Assembly (NCBI GenBank): GCA_946965045.2 | Contig: OX337233.1 | Location: 3,348,001 to 3,412,000 of the forward strand | DNA length: 64,000 nt | From: Epithemia pelagica | Taxonomy: Eukaryota; Bacillariophyta; Bacillariophyceae; Surirellales; Surirellaceae | Direction of reading: 5' to 3' | Shown here: piece after piece, positions 52,728-62,693 of the stretch | Layout of the letters: each line of letters starts with the position of its first letter | How positions within the stretch are numbered: the stretch's first letter is position 1 | The notes under the pieces: generated by a model | Told to the model about the DNA's origin: nothing | The model's database searches: none | The model's input: the letters and a program-made list of their open reading frames with translations, nothing else | Program-made: the position numbers and the translations under genes

Positions 52728-52741
52728 AGGGAGAGGTAGAG
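52728..52741 (+). other. Polypurine tract of gypsy 1
   Basis: AGGGAGAGGTAGAG (13 of 14 purines) immediately before the 3' LTR, where plus-strand DNA synthesis is primed. Confidence 0.75.
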
Positions 52742-52954
52742 TGCGGTACCCGGACTCTGTCCCGCCACGACTCCACGTAAACATGACTCGATAGGTCCCT
52801 AGTTGAATCTGTGACATCTTTGACACCGACGTTCTCAGAATTCAGTCCGTCCTTGTCCCGTGTGCAGATGGCTTCTCTGGCCATCGCTCACTTTCCTAGC
52901 CTAATTCCTAAAGATCACAATTTTTACGTCCTACCATTATGTATGGGTATGGCA
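52742..52954 (+). repeat. 3' LTR of gypsy 1, directly upstream of a Crinkler-like gene
   Basis: 213 bp; ends 66 bp before the ATG at 53021. By eye it differs from the 5' LTR at about one base (GTTCTCAG for GTTATCAG). Confidence 0.95.
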
Positions 52955-52959
52955 GCCAT
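52955..52959. repeat. Target-site duplication GCCAT, right (gypsy 1)
   Basis: Second GCCAT, followed by TTGCCATTGTAC as in the other units. Confidence 0.9.
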
Positions 52960-53020
52960 TTGCCATTGTACAAGTATTGTATGATATCTAACGTGGACCC
53001 ATTCTCTTCTCTTGTCCACA

Positions 53021-54469
53021 ATGACGAGAATTAAGAGGAAGTACACGTCGACAATCCCAACGTTGGGCGAGGGAATTCCCCGGCTGAAGAGACTCGTCTC
53101 GGAGACGGGCCCTTCCATCCCTACGGACGAGGAACATGAGAAAGTTGCGTTTCGCGTGCGCGACTTTGGGCTGTTAGGGCAGGAGACGTTCAGCGAAATC
53201 AAGGACTTTCGCACGAAGCTGGAGGTGATAGACGGGCGAATTACGTACGTCACAGAGAACGACATTGCTTTAACCGTTCGGAGCTTCGTTGCATCGATCG
53301 TCGATGCGCTTGGTCTAAGCGGCGATATCAAGGTCTACACCGAGATTGGCGTGTTTAAGCTTCGTCCAGACTTGTGGGTCGTGACTCTTCATGCAATGCC
53401 TATCGGTGTCATTGAAGTAAAAAAACCAGACATTTTGGGAAACGAAACTGCTCTGGACCACCCAAACGTACTCGGAGAACTATACGACTTCATGAAGCAC
53501 CTGCCCAACTTTTATGGCGTATCCCCTGCATTTGGAATTGTAACGAATCTCAACGCGTGGCGTATCGCCTGGTTCCCAGACGCCGAAACGGACCGTTTTG
53601 CTGCGGAGGAAGAGGAGGTAGAAGAAGACCATGTCGATGCGCTTATCTCGCAAGTTCCTAGTGATAGCGTACTGTCTATCGCCTCGCACCAAATCGATAA
53701 TGATGGCAAGGATGACGATGTTGACGGCGATGATGTGAAGTGCACGGCCGACGAAAAACCCACCGATCGGGTATTGCATGTCTCAAGAATCTTTCACAAG
53801 AATGAAAACGATAGCGTCGCCGTCAAAGCTATTGCGGCTGCTCTTCTGAAAATGTCGAAAGCCGAAAGGCGGCCGTACGGCGATCCTTTTCAAGATCTTG
53901 ACAAGCGCTCGTTACTGAAATTCGAGAAAGGAGACAACGCGTCTGTGTTTTGGACTCGTCTGACGCTTACCAATGGTCCCCAATGGGACAGAGTAGCTAA
54001 CCCCAAGAGATGGCTCATCGCAATAGATGACCTTGGATATGGAGCCCACGGACGAGTTTGGTTGTGTTGCTCGAGCGGTGGCGCAGTCTGTGTGTTGAAG
54101 TTCGCACTCGATGGAAATGCGGCATCGCTAGATAAAGAAAAGGAAGTTTGGCAGAAAGTGTACCCTGCACAAATCAAAGTTCATCGGGAGAACTGGTGTG
54201 GTGAGCCCGCCCTTCGAATGCCACACTTTGCGAAAGTTGCGGAAGCCGACCGAAACGACTTTGTCCCACAGGTAAAGGCAACCTTAATGGCTAACTTTCA
54301 CAACAGAGGCATTGTTCATAAAGATGTGTCTTGGAGAAACATTGGGCAGTACGTAACAATCGCTGGCACCCCGAAGGCCATAGTCTTCGACATGGGGAGT
54401 GTGAGAGATCTGCAAGACGGTGAGGGAGAAGAATGGGTAACGGAGGCCTGCGACAAATTGATAGAGTAA
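53021..54469 (+). CDS. Crinkler-like nuclease/kinase protein (U4)
   Basis: 482 residues, open, same form as U3 (FRTKLEV, KCTADEKP). It has lost the left inverted-repeat arm and nearly all native upstream DNA; the gypsy 3' LTR now ends 66 bp before its ATG and runs in the same direction, so LTR-driven expression is possible. Confidence 0.7.
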   Translation: MTRIKRKYTSTIPTLGEGIPRLKRLVSETGPSIPTDEEHEKVAFRVRDFGLLGQETFSEIKDFRTKLEVIDGRITYVTENDIALTVRSFVASIVDALGLSGDIKVYTEIGVFKLRPDLWVVTLHAMPIGVIEVKKPDILGNETALDHPNVLGELYDFMKHLPNFYGVSPAFGIVTNLNAWRIAWFPDAETDRFAAEEEEVEEDHVDALISQVPSDSVLSIASHQIDNDGKDDDVDGDDVKCTADEKPTDRVLHVSRIFHKNENDSVAVKAIAAALLKMSKAERRPYGDPFQDLDKRSLLKFEKGDNASVFWTRLTLTNGPQWDRVANPKRWLIAIDDLGYGAHGRVWLCCSSGGAVCVLKFALDGNAASLDKEKEVWQKVYPAQIKVHRENWCGEPALRMPHFAKVAEADRNDFVPQVKATLMANFHNRGIVHKDVSWRNIGQYVTIAGTPKAIVFDMGSVRDLQDGEGEEWVTEACDKLIE

Positions 54470-54484
54470 CACGGACTTTGATTT

Positions 54485-54688
54485 CGGTACGATTCGGTTC
54501 AATATCCCAGTCACGTTCCCATTTCAGAGCAGTCACAAAACTTGATTGAGAGTATGTTGCATTCGGATCCCAAACAGCGACCGTCGTTGGAGTAAGTTGC
54601 CAATCATCCATTCTTGTTTCATCGTTGCATCCCACAGTCGGCGCCATTGATGGCGTTACAAGCACCACCGACCTGGACGTTTGACGAT
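54485..54688 (+). pseudogene. Polo-like-kinase C-lobe fragment (U4)
   Basis: Copy of 8681-8884 with the same stop. Confidence 0.6.
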
Positions 54689-54755
54689 CGTAAGTTTCTT
54701 TAATAGCATGATCGGGTTGCTTCAGTTCCTCTCATCTCACCCGCTCTCCTTCTAG

Positions 54756-54856
54756 ATGTTCGCCGATATTGTCGGACTCACTGCATGGAGTTCAGCCCGA
54801 GAGCCCAAACAAGTTTTTCTTTTATCGGAGACAATCTATCAAGAGTTTGACCCCAT
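54756..54856 (+). pseudogene. Cyclase exon-4 fragment (U4)
   Basis: Copy of 8952-9052 with Phe to Leu (DIVGLTAWS), which changes a conserved residue next to the metal-binding Asp and fits loss of constraint. Confidence 0.8.
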
Positions 54857-54934
54857 GTGAGTACAACATGTATGCATAGGCCCTCACCTTCATGATATTT
54901 CAACAGCTCACACAGTTGGTGGATTTTGATCCAA

Positions 54935-55334
54935 AATATCCGGTTCCCTTCCATGTCAAGATTCAGGTTGGGTGTCGCGGCGAGATGGAATGGTCTTGAG
55001 ACAGGAGTCTGTGTCTCTTTTGCTTTGCCTAGGGTACTACCTAGTTACGACGGGGTTCAAGCGTCACGGTTTTGGAACCGAAGGGAAGGTCCCATCCGGA
55101 GATATGGCGTACACGATGACCAACAAACTTGTGCATGCTCCCTCGATGAGAGAGGCACAACCGAGACAGAGTCCAAAGGAACGGAAACGAGGATAGCCAT
55201 GTTGTAGACGACTATAAAATACAGGTGCATGGATCAAAAAGTATCTAGTAGACCTATTGTCATTGTCGCTTCTCTCATAGACACCAAAAACCCTGAGCTG
55301 CAATATGAAGCAATGCCAGAGTTGGAACTCCAGG
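54935..55334. repeat. Right inverted-repeat arm (U4), now without a partner
   Basis: Copy of 9131-9530; the matching left arm of this unit was deleted. Confidence 0.85.
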
Positions 55335-55390
55335 CAGCGTTGGATTTTGAAATAGAAATAGAAATGAGAAGGTCTATGCAACGGATCTAA
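55229..55390 (+). CDS. 53-residue ORF (U4)
   Basis: Open copy of 9425-9586. Confidence 0.3.
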   Translation: MDQKVSSRPIVIVASLIDTKNPELQYEAMPELELQAALDFEIEIEMRRSMQRI

Positions 55391-56003
55391 AAGCTATACC
55401 ATATAATATCGATTGCCACATAACTGGAAAAGGGGCCCCCTCTTTTTCTCTTCGTCTCTCCCCGAGACAGACTCCCACATTTTTGTCAAACACTCCACAA
55501 AAAAAAAAAAGCGACGCGTCTAGATGTCTATCATATGTAATAGACGATGGACTTGAAGTTTCACATGCTTGCCTCTCTAGACCACCCTTAATAGTCCCAT
55601 CCATCCTTCTATTATCCATCCTTCTATTATTCGAAAAAGGTTGTTGATTGAACATCCATCGTGGCCAAAGTGCACCAGCATTAAGAAATTGGAGTTTGTG
55701 TTTTGACGAATCAATCACGCATATCTCGTTTGTGTTTGCTACGTTTGAGAGAGTGAAGAAAAGCCAAACACACCCGAACGAGAAATCACTGCTTGCCATC
55801 ACGACAGTCACATCTATTTACAAAACCAAGTATAAAGACCTTAGACTCTACCTCTGCGATTGACACACCCACTCTCCCCCAGACTTGTGAACTTTCTCCT
55901 CTCTCCATTGATTTTCATTGAACGAAACCATTACAGAATGAAGGCTTTGGGTGTGACTCCAAAACCAGTTGGAAAGGACGACACACTCTAATTGTCGTCC
56001 GCC

Positions 56004-57121
56004 ATGGACTCGCAATTGGATTTGACGGCCTCTTCGTCATCCGAACTCTTTGTTGCTTCTCGATCGGAATTTCAACAAGTGGTGCAAAAGTACAAGGCCA
56101 TTTTGGATATACCTCGCAACGAAACCGATGGTACCTTGAATGAAACCGAAGCCTTGGCACGCATTGAAGACCTGTTCGATCCTGACTTTGTCCGTCATAG
56201 CGAAGGTGATACGGACGCCAATTTGTGTGATTTCAAGGCCGAATTGTTGCAATTGGGTCGTTATCCGTCTTTGCATTTCAAATTGTTTCGATACAAACAA
56301 GTGGCGGCCGGCATTATGGATTATTATTTGCGCTTTTCGACGCAAGACAAGCAATTTGTCATCAAGGGTCTGGCCTACTTTCGCAAGGCTCGAATTTACA
56401 AGACCGAAGTCACACGGACGGCCTACGATAAAGTGTCGGGACAAAAATCGGCCACCCAAGAAACGCCCCTGACCCGAGACCGGACCGAACGACAATTTGG
56501 CTGTCGCATTTATGAATTGCCGTCCATGGTTCATGGACAATTGTTGGGGGTCGGTGGTAACATGTTGCCCGTCGAAGAAAAGTATGAACTCTTGCGCATC
56601 TTTTTGGTCTACGATAACAAACAACATCCAACTGACAATGACAGTGGTGTTCGCAATAGCAGTGGTGGTGGTGGTGGTTGGAACAAAATGTTGAATTTCT
56701 GGCGAGACCAGTATTCGTTGCGACTGGTGGACAGTAAAGATCAACCTTACGTCAAGGGTGCCAGTATTACCTTTTCGCGACGTGCCTGTGGATCTCGACG
56801 CATGATTTTGTGGAACGAGCGTAAGGAACCTCTGGCCTTGGCCTATCGACACAAGAAGCACGGATTTTGGAGTATTTGTGGAACACGGCCCTTGATTCCC
56901 GGTCCTCATCACTATTCGGAACCCAAATTAGAAGATGTGGGAGAGTCCAATGTCGTGGCCTTTTATCCCTGGTTTCGCATCAAGTTGGTCCACATCGTCG
57001 ACTCACACAACTTATTCACAAAGAAAAAGAAGCGAGGCGCGTTCAAGTCGATGTCGCTCCGGGAGTGGATCCGGCCTTGATTCTGTGTATTGCCTCGTGT
57101 TTGGAAATGATGGAACTCTAG
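56004..57121 (+). pseudogene. Tubby/LURP-one-like gene with 283-bp internal deletion (U4)
   Basis: Matches 10201-11601 up to IKLVH, then jumps to the C-terminal part. The deletion lies between two TCCACA hexamers (11186-11191 and 11469-11474 in U1), leaving one copy. 283 bp is not a multiple of three, so the frame shifts and ends at 57080, removing most of the Tubby-like C-terminal region. Confidence 0.85.
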
Positions 57122-57758
57122 TACTCTCCTCTGAGTACAGTGGACCAAAAATCAAACGTACGCCGCCACAGGCTACAAGGTTGCTTTGTCTCCTCTCCCA
57201 GTTCTAAACCCCATTCAATCATGAAGCTGCTTCGAACACAGTAGCAAATTGAGCAATTCACACGACCAACATGCTCTTTTGCATGTCTGTGATACACTTA
57301 AAATGAAATGGCCTCACACATTTCGAGATCTGTTGGACACCTTGGGATCTGTTGGAGAGGAAGAAATCCTAACTGAAGCAGTATACCCTCTAGACAAGCG
57401 TGGATATCGCCCTTTGCACAGTATACAACGGATAATGTTAGTAGTCGCCTCAGAGGGGATCATTCCCCCTGACCGGAAACTTTGTCACCGAGATTACTCT
57501 TCCTCCAAGGCCTCTATCTCTTCCTTTCGTATAGTGTAGACAATCGTAGAGAATGAGAGACACATCGTTTGGTCGGCCGGCTCCCAAACCAAAAATACCT
57601 ACGGTAGAATAAGGAAGAAAAAACGAGATAGATGACTTTATCTTATGCCATGAGCAGTGTTCTATTCGTAGTGGGGCCTTCTCGAGAGCAATCATACGAG
57701 CAAAACATGCACTGTTCTTGTCCACAAGACACCCAACGTAATGAAACTTCCACATACA

Positions 57759-58958
57759 CTATTCATATTGTTTTGGCCGAGTAGGGGCCTTGCCGAGAGT
57801 CAACATACGAGCAAAACATACACTGTTCTTGTCCACAAGAGGAAGCGTTTCAACCACATTTTCCTCTTCACAGCATGCAAAAGTTGCAATGCCATTCGAA
57901 ATGGCAATCACGCTACACATGAACCGTCCAACCCTTAGTTCTGGGAGCTGCCATACCAGGTTCCGTTGCGTGTCCAAAACTTCCACAGAACGCATGTACT
58001 CGTCTTCATCTCCTTCTCCACCAACCACAACGAGACAAGATCCGACTCGGACCATACCATGACCATGTCGAGCATTGCCAAGAACCAGATCCTTGTGCAT
58101 CTTCCAGAACTGGTTTGTGAACGGGAGTGCTGATGTTGCATTTTGGGGTCCTTTGTTTTTGCTCCAGTCATTAAATTCGAGGTACTCCACAGAGTCCATG
58201 TAGTCGAGCTCTTCTCCACCCATTCCGCCTACCACATAGACACGTTGACCAACCACACCCATTCCAAAGTCCCTTCGAGCCACATTCAATGGTGGCCCGG
58301 ATATAATGACGCATTGACTTTCGGAGCAGGTGTCGAGAATATCGACAGATGCGAGAGCCTTTTCAACAGCACTTCCACCCGCCACAACAATGAATCTGTC
58401 CTGTACAACGGCTGCGGCGTGTCCCCATTTTCTGCTGGACAAGCGACACTCTAAAGTCTTCCAGCATTTGATCGTGCCATTTTTGTTGGACCGTTGCAAA
58501 TCATTGATGTCAATCTTTTCAATCGTATCCAAAACTTGGTGGCCATTTCAAGTGTCTGCGGTTTGTTGTCCACCAATGGCGTACAAAGATCCATTGCACA
58601 CCACAGCTGCAGCGTAATGTCTATTTTCGTTCATGGACGGAGCTTCTCGCCAGGCCATTGGAGTCGTTTCATCATCATCATCATGGTCCAGTAGATTCAC
58701 CCAAAGAACCCCATAGGTGAAAGTCAATTCATTCCGCCAACAACCTCCCATTACAACCAAGATCCGTCCTTGATTCTTATTGTCGGGGCGATGGATCACA
58801 ACCGATGCATGTCCGTCGCCCAAATCGATTGGCAAGGGAGGCCATGGAGCTGTCCGCCAGGGTGTTGCGTCGTCTTGTTCTTCTTCTCCTGGATTATTGC
58901 TGTGGAGGTTTGTAAAAACCAGTCCAGACATCTGCGCTTCTTGTTGGACGTTGTTCAT
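57759..58958 (-). pseudogene. Kelch A with in-frame TGA (U4)
   Basis: Copy of 12238-13437 with the same TGA. Reads RVYVVGGMGG, the canonical blade, where U1-U3 have RVYVGGGMGG. Confidence 0.75.
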
Positions 58959-59275
58959 GGTGTTGTTCCGCTTGTCGCGTTCTTCGTTCTCGGTTGCTTC
59001 TATGGCAACATGCCTGAGTGGTTTTATAAATTTTGTGATAAAAAAGATACCCTCCCCTACAACAAAGATTCGGAAAGATATGGACTCTATGTTAGCTGAG
59101 ATCCAATCTGACTATGGAGGTTAACACACCCACACCATAGTCGGAGCATGTATCCACAAGAATTATAGTACTCCTATTCATTATTCATCTTATTACAGAG
59201 AGACTGTGTTCAACTTATTACAGAGAGACTGTGTGGTCGACGGGCAAGGAACGGAGTGGAAATCTCTCTCCTCGA

Positions 59276-60341
59276 CTAGACTGTCTGCCCACCCATCATC
59301 AGTGGGGCCTTCTCAAGAGCCATCATACGAGCAAAACATGCACTGTTCTTGTCCACAAGAGGAAGGGTTTCAATCGCATCTCCTGATCTCCAGCATGAGA
59401 TTGCTGCAATGCCCTTCGAAATGGCAACCGCGCTATGGTGTCGCGGTCCAATTCCCTGCTCTGGGAGCTGCCATACCAGGTTCCGTTGTGTGTCCAAAAC
59501 CTCAACAGAACGCATGTCTTCAGCACCTTCTCCTCCAACAACAATGAGACAAGATCCCACTCGGACCACACCATGGCTATGTCGACTGGTGCCAAGAACA
59601 AGATCCTTGTGAAACTTCCAGGATTTGTTGGTGAACGGAGATGTTGCGGTTGCATTTTGGGTTCCTTCGTTTTTGCTCCAGTCATCAAATTCCAGGTACT
59701 CCACAGAGTTCATGTACTCGAGCTCTTCGCCACCCATTCCGCCTACCACAAAGACACGTTGACCAACCACACCCATTCCAAAGTTTCGTCGAGCGGCATT
59801 TAAGGATGGTCTGGATATAATGACGCATTGACTTTCGGAGGACTGTGTGTCTAGAATATCGACCGATGCCAGAGACGTCATGCCAGGATTTCCACCCACC
59901 ACAGATGCCAGAGACGTGCCAGGATTTCCACCCGCCACAACAATGAATCGGTCTTGTACCGCGACTGCGGCACACCCACCTCTTCCACTGGACAAACGAC
60001 ACTCTAAAGTCATCCATTGTTTCGTTTCATTGTCCATGCAAGATGGACAAAGTAAATCGTCAATGTCAATCCTTTCAATCGTATCATAACCAGCACCGAT
60101 ATATTCAGAATATTGTCCACCAATGGCGTACAGAGCGCCATGACATACCACGGCTGCAAAGAACCGTCGGTCTTCGTTCATGGGTGGAGCTTCTTGCCAG
60201 TCCATTGTATCCTGGTCGACATTCAACCAAAAAACCGCATTGGAGGAAAGAAATTCATCCTCCCACGGACACAACATGTGGGTAGAAGGATTCGGATAAG
60301 AATAGCCTCCCAATACGACCAAGATCAGTCCTTGATTCTTG
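59276..60341 (-). pseudogene. Kelch B, 5'-truncated (U4)
   Basis: Copy of 13755-14820 with KNEGTQN as in U3; ends at the same kelch::cyclase junction. Confidence 0.75.
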
Positions 60342-60342
60342 T

Positions 60343-60755
60343 CAGTTCATTGGCAAACACTTCAAGCTGTTTGATGCAGTCGTTCATTGTGAGGTGTGTG
60401 ATGCGCCACAGTCGCTCAAGATGTACAGTTGTCCTCTTCTTACCTGGTGCTCAAATTCATTCGTCTCATCTTGGCGGACGTAATACCACGTTCCTGCAGC
60501 AGTGGCAAGGGCAAGAAGGGCCAGGACCACATATACACCAACTTTGGACCGGACGACAGCTTTGGTCTCCTCCTTGGCAATCTGGAGATTTGAAGACTCG
60601 GAAGTTTGTGTGCCGTGGCCATTCGATGATGAACCCTCGTCCATCGGGCCATCGTCTCGATGCACCGCTCCCTCCGAAGATTCCGAGCTGTCCTCTGTTG
60701 TTACTCGACCAAGTTCGATCAAAGTAGGATCCTCATGGCTTTCATGACGGTTCAT
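60343..60755 (-). pseudogene. Cyclase 5' fragment at the start of U5
   Basis: Exon 1 60755-60444 with ATG and TM1, intron 1, then 72 bases of exon 2 to the junction. Same form as the U3 fragment (LIELGRV). Confidence 0.85.
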
Positions 60756-61802
60756 GATGACAAGAAAACTGAAAGCAATGTGTAGTTTGCAAGGATGAAC
60801 TTTGCTTTATGAGTTTTGTGGCATGAGTTTTTTTCTCTCGACCACTTTTTCTCGTCGTTGGGTCTCTACCCTACACATTATCTTTTCATCGGGGTGTCAA
60901 TGGGCATTATCCCTATCAACAACCATCTCCAATGTTCTGAGGATCTGTTCTTTGTGCATGAGCTGGTACGGATGTGATATATACAATACCTTGACCTTAC
61001 CATTGGTGCAGTCCAAAGTCGGAAGGATGCCCTGCCATATTCTCAGGAGCGGATGTAGCGAAGGCGTGTTCTCATAAGCTACGGTGATAAGTGGTGTTTG
61101 ACGGTTTCAGAAAGAATGTCGATTCTCTGCAACCAACCACCAAGGGCGATCTAATCGTGTCTTGGTAGGGGGAGAAAGAAACATTTTGACAATATGATCT
61201 GAACTGATCTGAACTCACGGAGATCGATTCTTGAGAATCACTGATGGGATTATGGCCACGGTCCTCTTTCTCTGATTTCCAAGAAGGCATGACGAAAGCG
61301 GGCATAACAGGGCGATAGAGTACCGTCGCAGCAATCTACTTGGTTCCTACGTCGAATGGCCTGCCATTCGAGGCATAACTCGCGACAGCATCACAAAAGA
61401 CTAGTGAGCCCAGGATATGCGAACACTTTGGTTTGCTACGGAGTATATGATTTGATATCGGCAATCGGAAGCCTAGTTTGAGAAGTCAGACGGGACCCGA
61501 GTCCCGTACAAAAGTCGTTCAGTCGTGGTACACGTTTCTAATCACGACTTTGACGCGACTTCTTTCAATTTCTGTCGTATCTTCCGCTCCGTTTTGTGAG
61601 AATGCCATGGCTCGTGTACCAGCTTGGGGTGTTTGGTACCGGGTATGGGCCGAAATGGCAGTCGAGTAGCATTGCAAGCTGGGTGGACGGGGGAAGCGGA
61701 AGCTTGGTCCCATGGTCGTGGTTAAGCGGCTCATTCGGGTGGTGGGTGGTGGTGATGTGATTGTTTGTGTGCACTTGGTGGGACTGTGGACCTGCATGCA
61801 CA

Positions 61803-61920
61803 AGACCAATTTGTGAGAGAGTCCAACTCAACAAAAGTGAAAAAACGATACAGAGCGTTACAATAGACTGTTCATCGGTTTTTCGGTTTTGTTGAGTGAT
61901 GCGCTCTCACAAATTGGTCT
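61803..61920. repeat. Hairpin with 34-nt arms (U5)
   Basis: Copy of 6483-6600; the upstream 7-bp stem ACGGGAC/GTCCCGT (near 61490-61507) is present as in U2. Confidence 0.8.
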
Positions 61921-61927
61921 TTCTGCG

Positions 61928-62332
61928 AGTCCCACGCTCTGACTTTGCTTCATGTTGCAGCTCCGGGTTTATTGTCTCTATGAGAGAAGCGACAATGACA
62001 ATAGGTCTACATACTTTCATACTTTTTCACCCATGAACCTGTATTTTATAGTCGTCTACATGGCTATCCTCGTTTCCGTTCCTTTGGACTCTGTCTTGGA
62101 CTCTGTCTCGGTTGTGCCTCTCTCATCGAGGGAGTATGCACAAGTTTGTTGGTCATCGTGTACGCCATATCTTCGGATGGGACCTTCCCTTCGGTTCCAA
62201 CTCTGTGACGCTTGAAACCCGTCGTCGTTAATACCCCAGGCAAAGCAAAAGAGACACAGGATCCTGTCACAAGACCATTCCATCTCGCCGCGCCACCCAA
62301 CCTGAATCTTCACATGGAATGTTTTGGATCAT
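61928..62332. repeat. Left inverted-repeat arm (U5)
   Basis: Copy of 6608-7012; gypsy 2 begins 18 bp further on. The right arm and any Crinkler-like gene of U5 would lie beyond the window. Confidence 0.85.
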
Positions 62333-62349
62333 CTGCCAGATGTTGGGTG

Positions 62350-62565
62350 TGCGGTACCCCTGTATGGATCCCGCCATACGTGTCACCACGTTCCATTCCC
62401 GGTTCGCGTTCTTGACACTGCGATATGAATCTTCCGCCATCTGGCTGTTCCTCCTCCAGTCATTTCTCGTCGCACGTGGCTGTGGATTCCTCATTCCCCC
62501 TAATTCCTCGTAAATTCCTAAAGATCACAATTTTTTATACCGTGCTATTTTACATGGGTATGGCA
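62350..62565 (+). repeat. 5' LTR of gypsy 2
   Basis: 216 bp; the CTAAAGATCACAATTTTT block is shared with the gypsy 1 LTR. Confidence 0.9.
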
Positions 62566-62693
62566 CTCTGATCAGAAGCTCGAAAACTTCCCCCAACACT
62601 CTTTCACCATAACCACCTGCCGTTCTTTGGCCGATCCTCGTTGATCTTATCATCCTTTGATTCCTTTCCTTTTCTTTCTTTTGCAGTCTCATC

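Larger units (their letters stand above)
47235..52954 (+). mobile_element. Complete Ty3/gypsy LTR retrotransposon (gypsy 1, U4)
   Basis: 5,720 bp bounded by GCCAT duplications. LTRs of 213 bp (TGCGGTACCC...GGGTATGGCA). One gag-pol ORF with RT before integrase identifies Ty3/gypsy. A purine tract (AGGGAGAGGTAGAG, 52728-52741) touches the 3' LTR. CTCTGATCAGA directly follows the 5' LTR and is shared with gypsy 2, but it does not look like an initiator-Met primer site. Confidence 0.95.
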
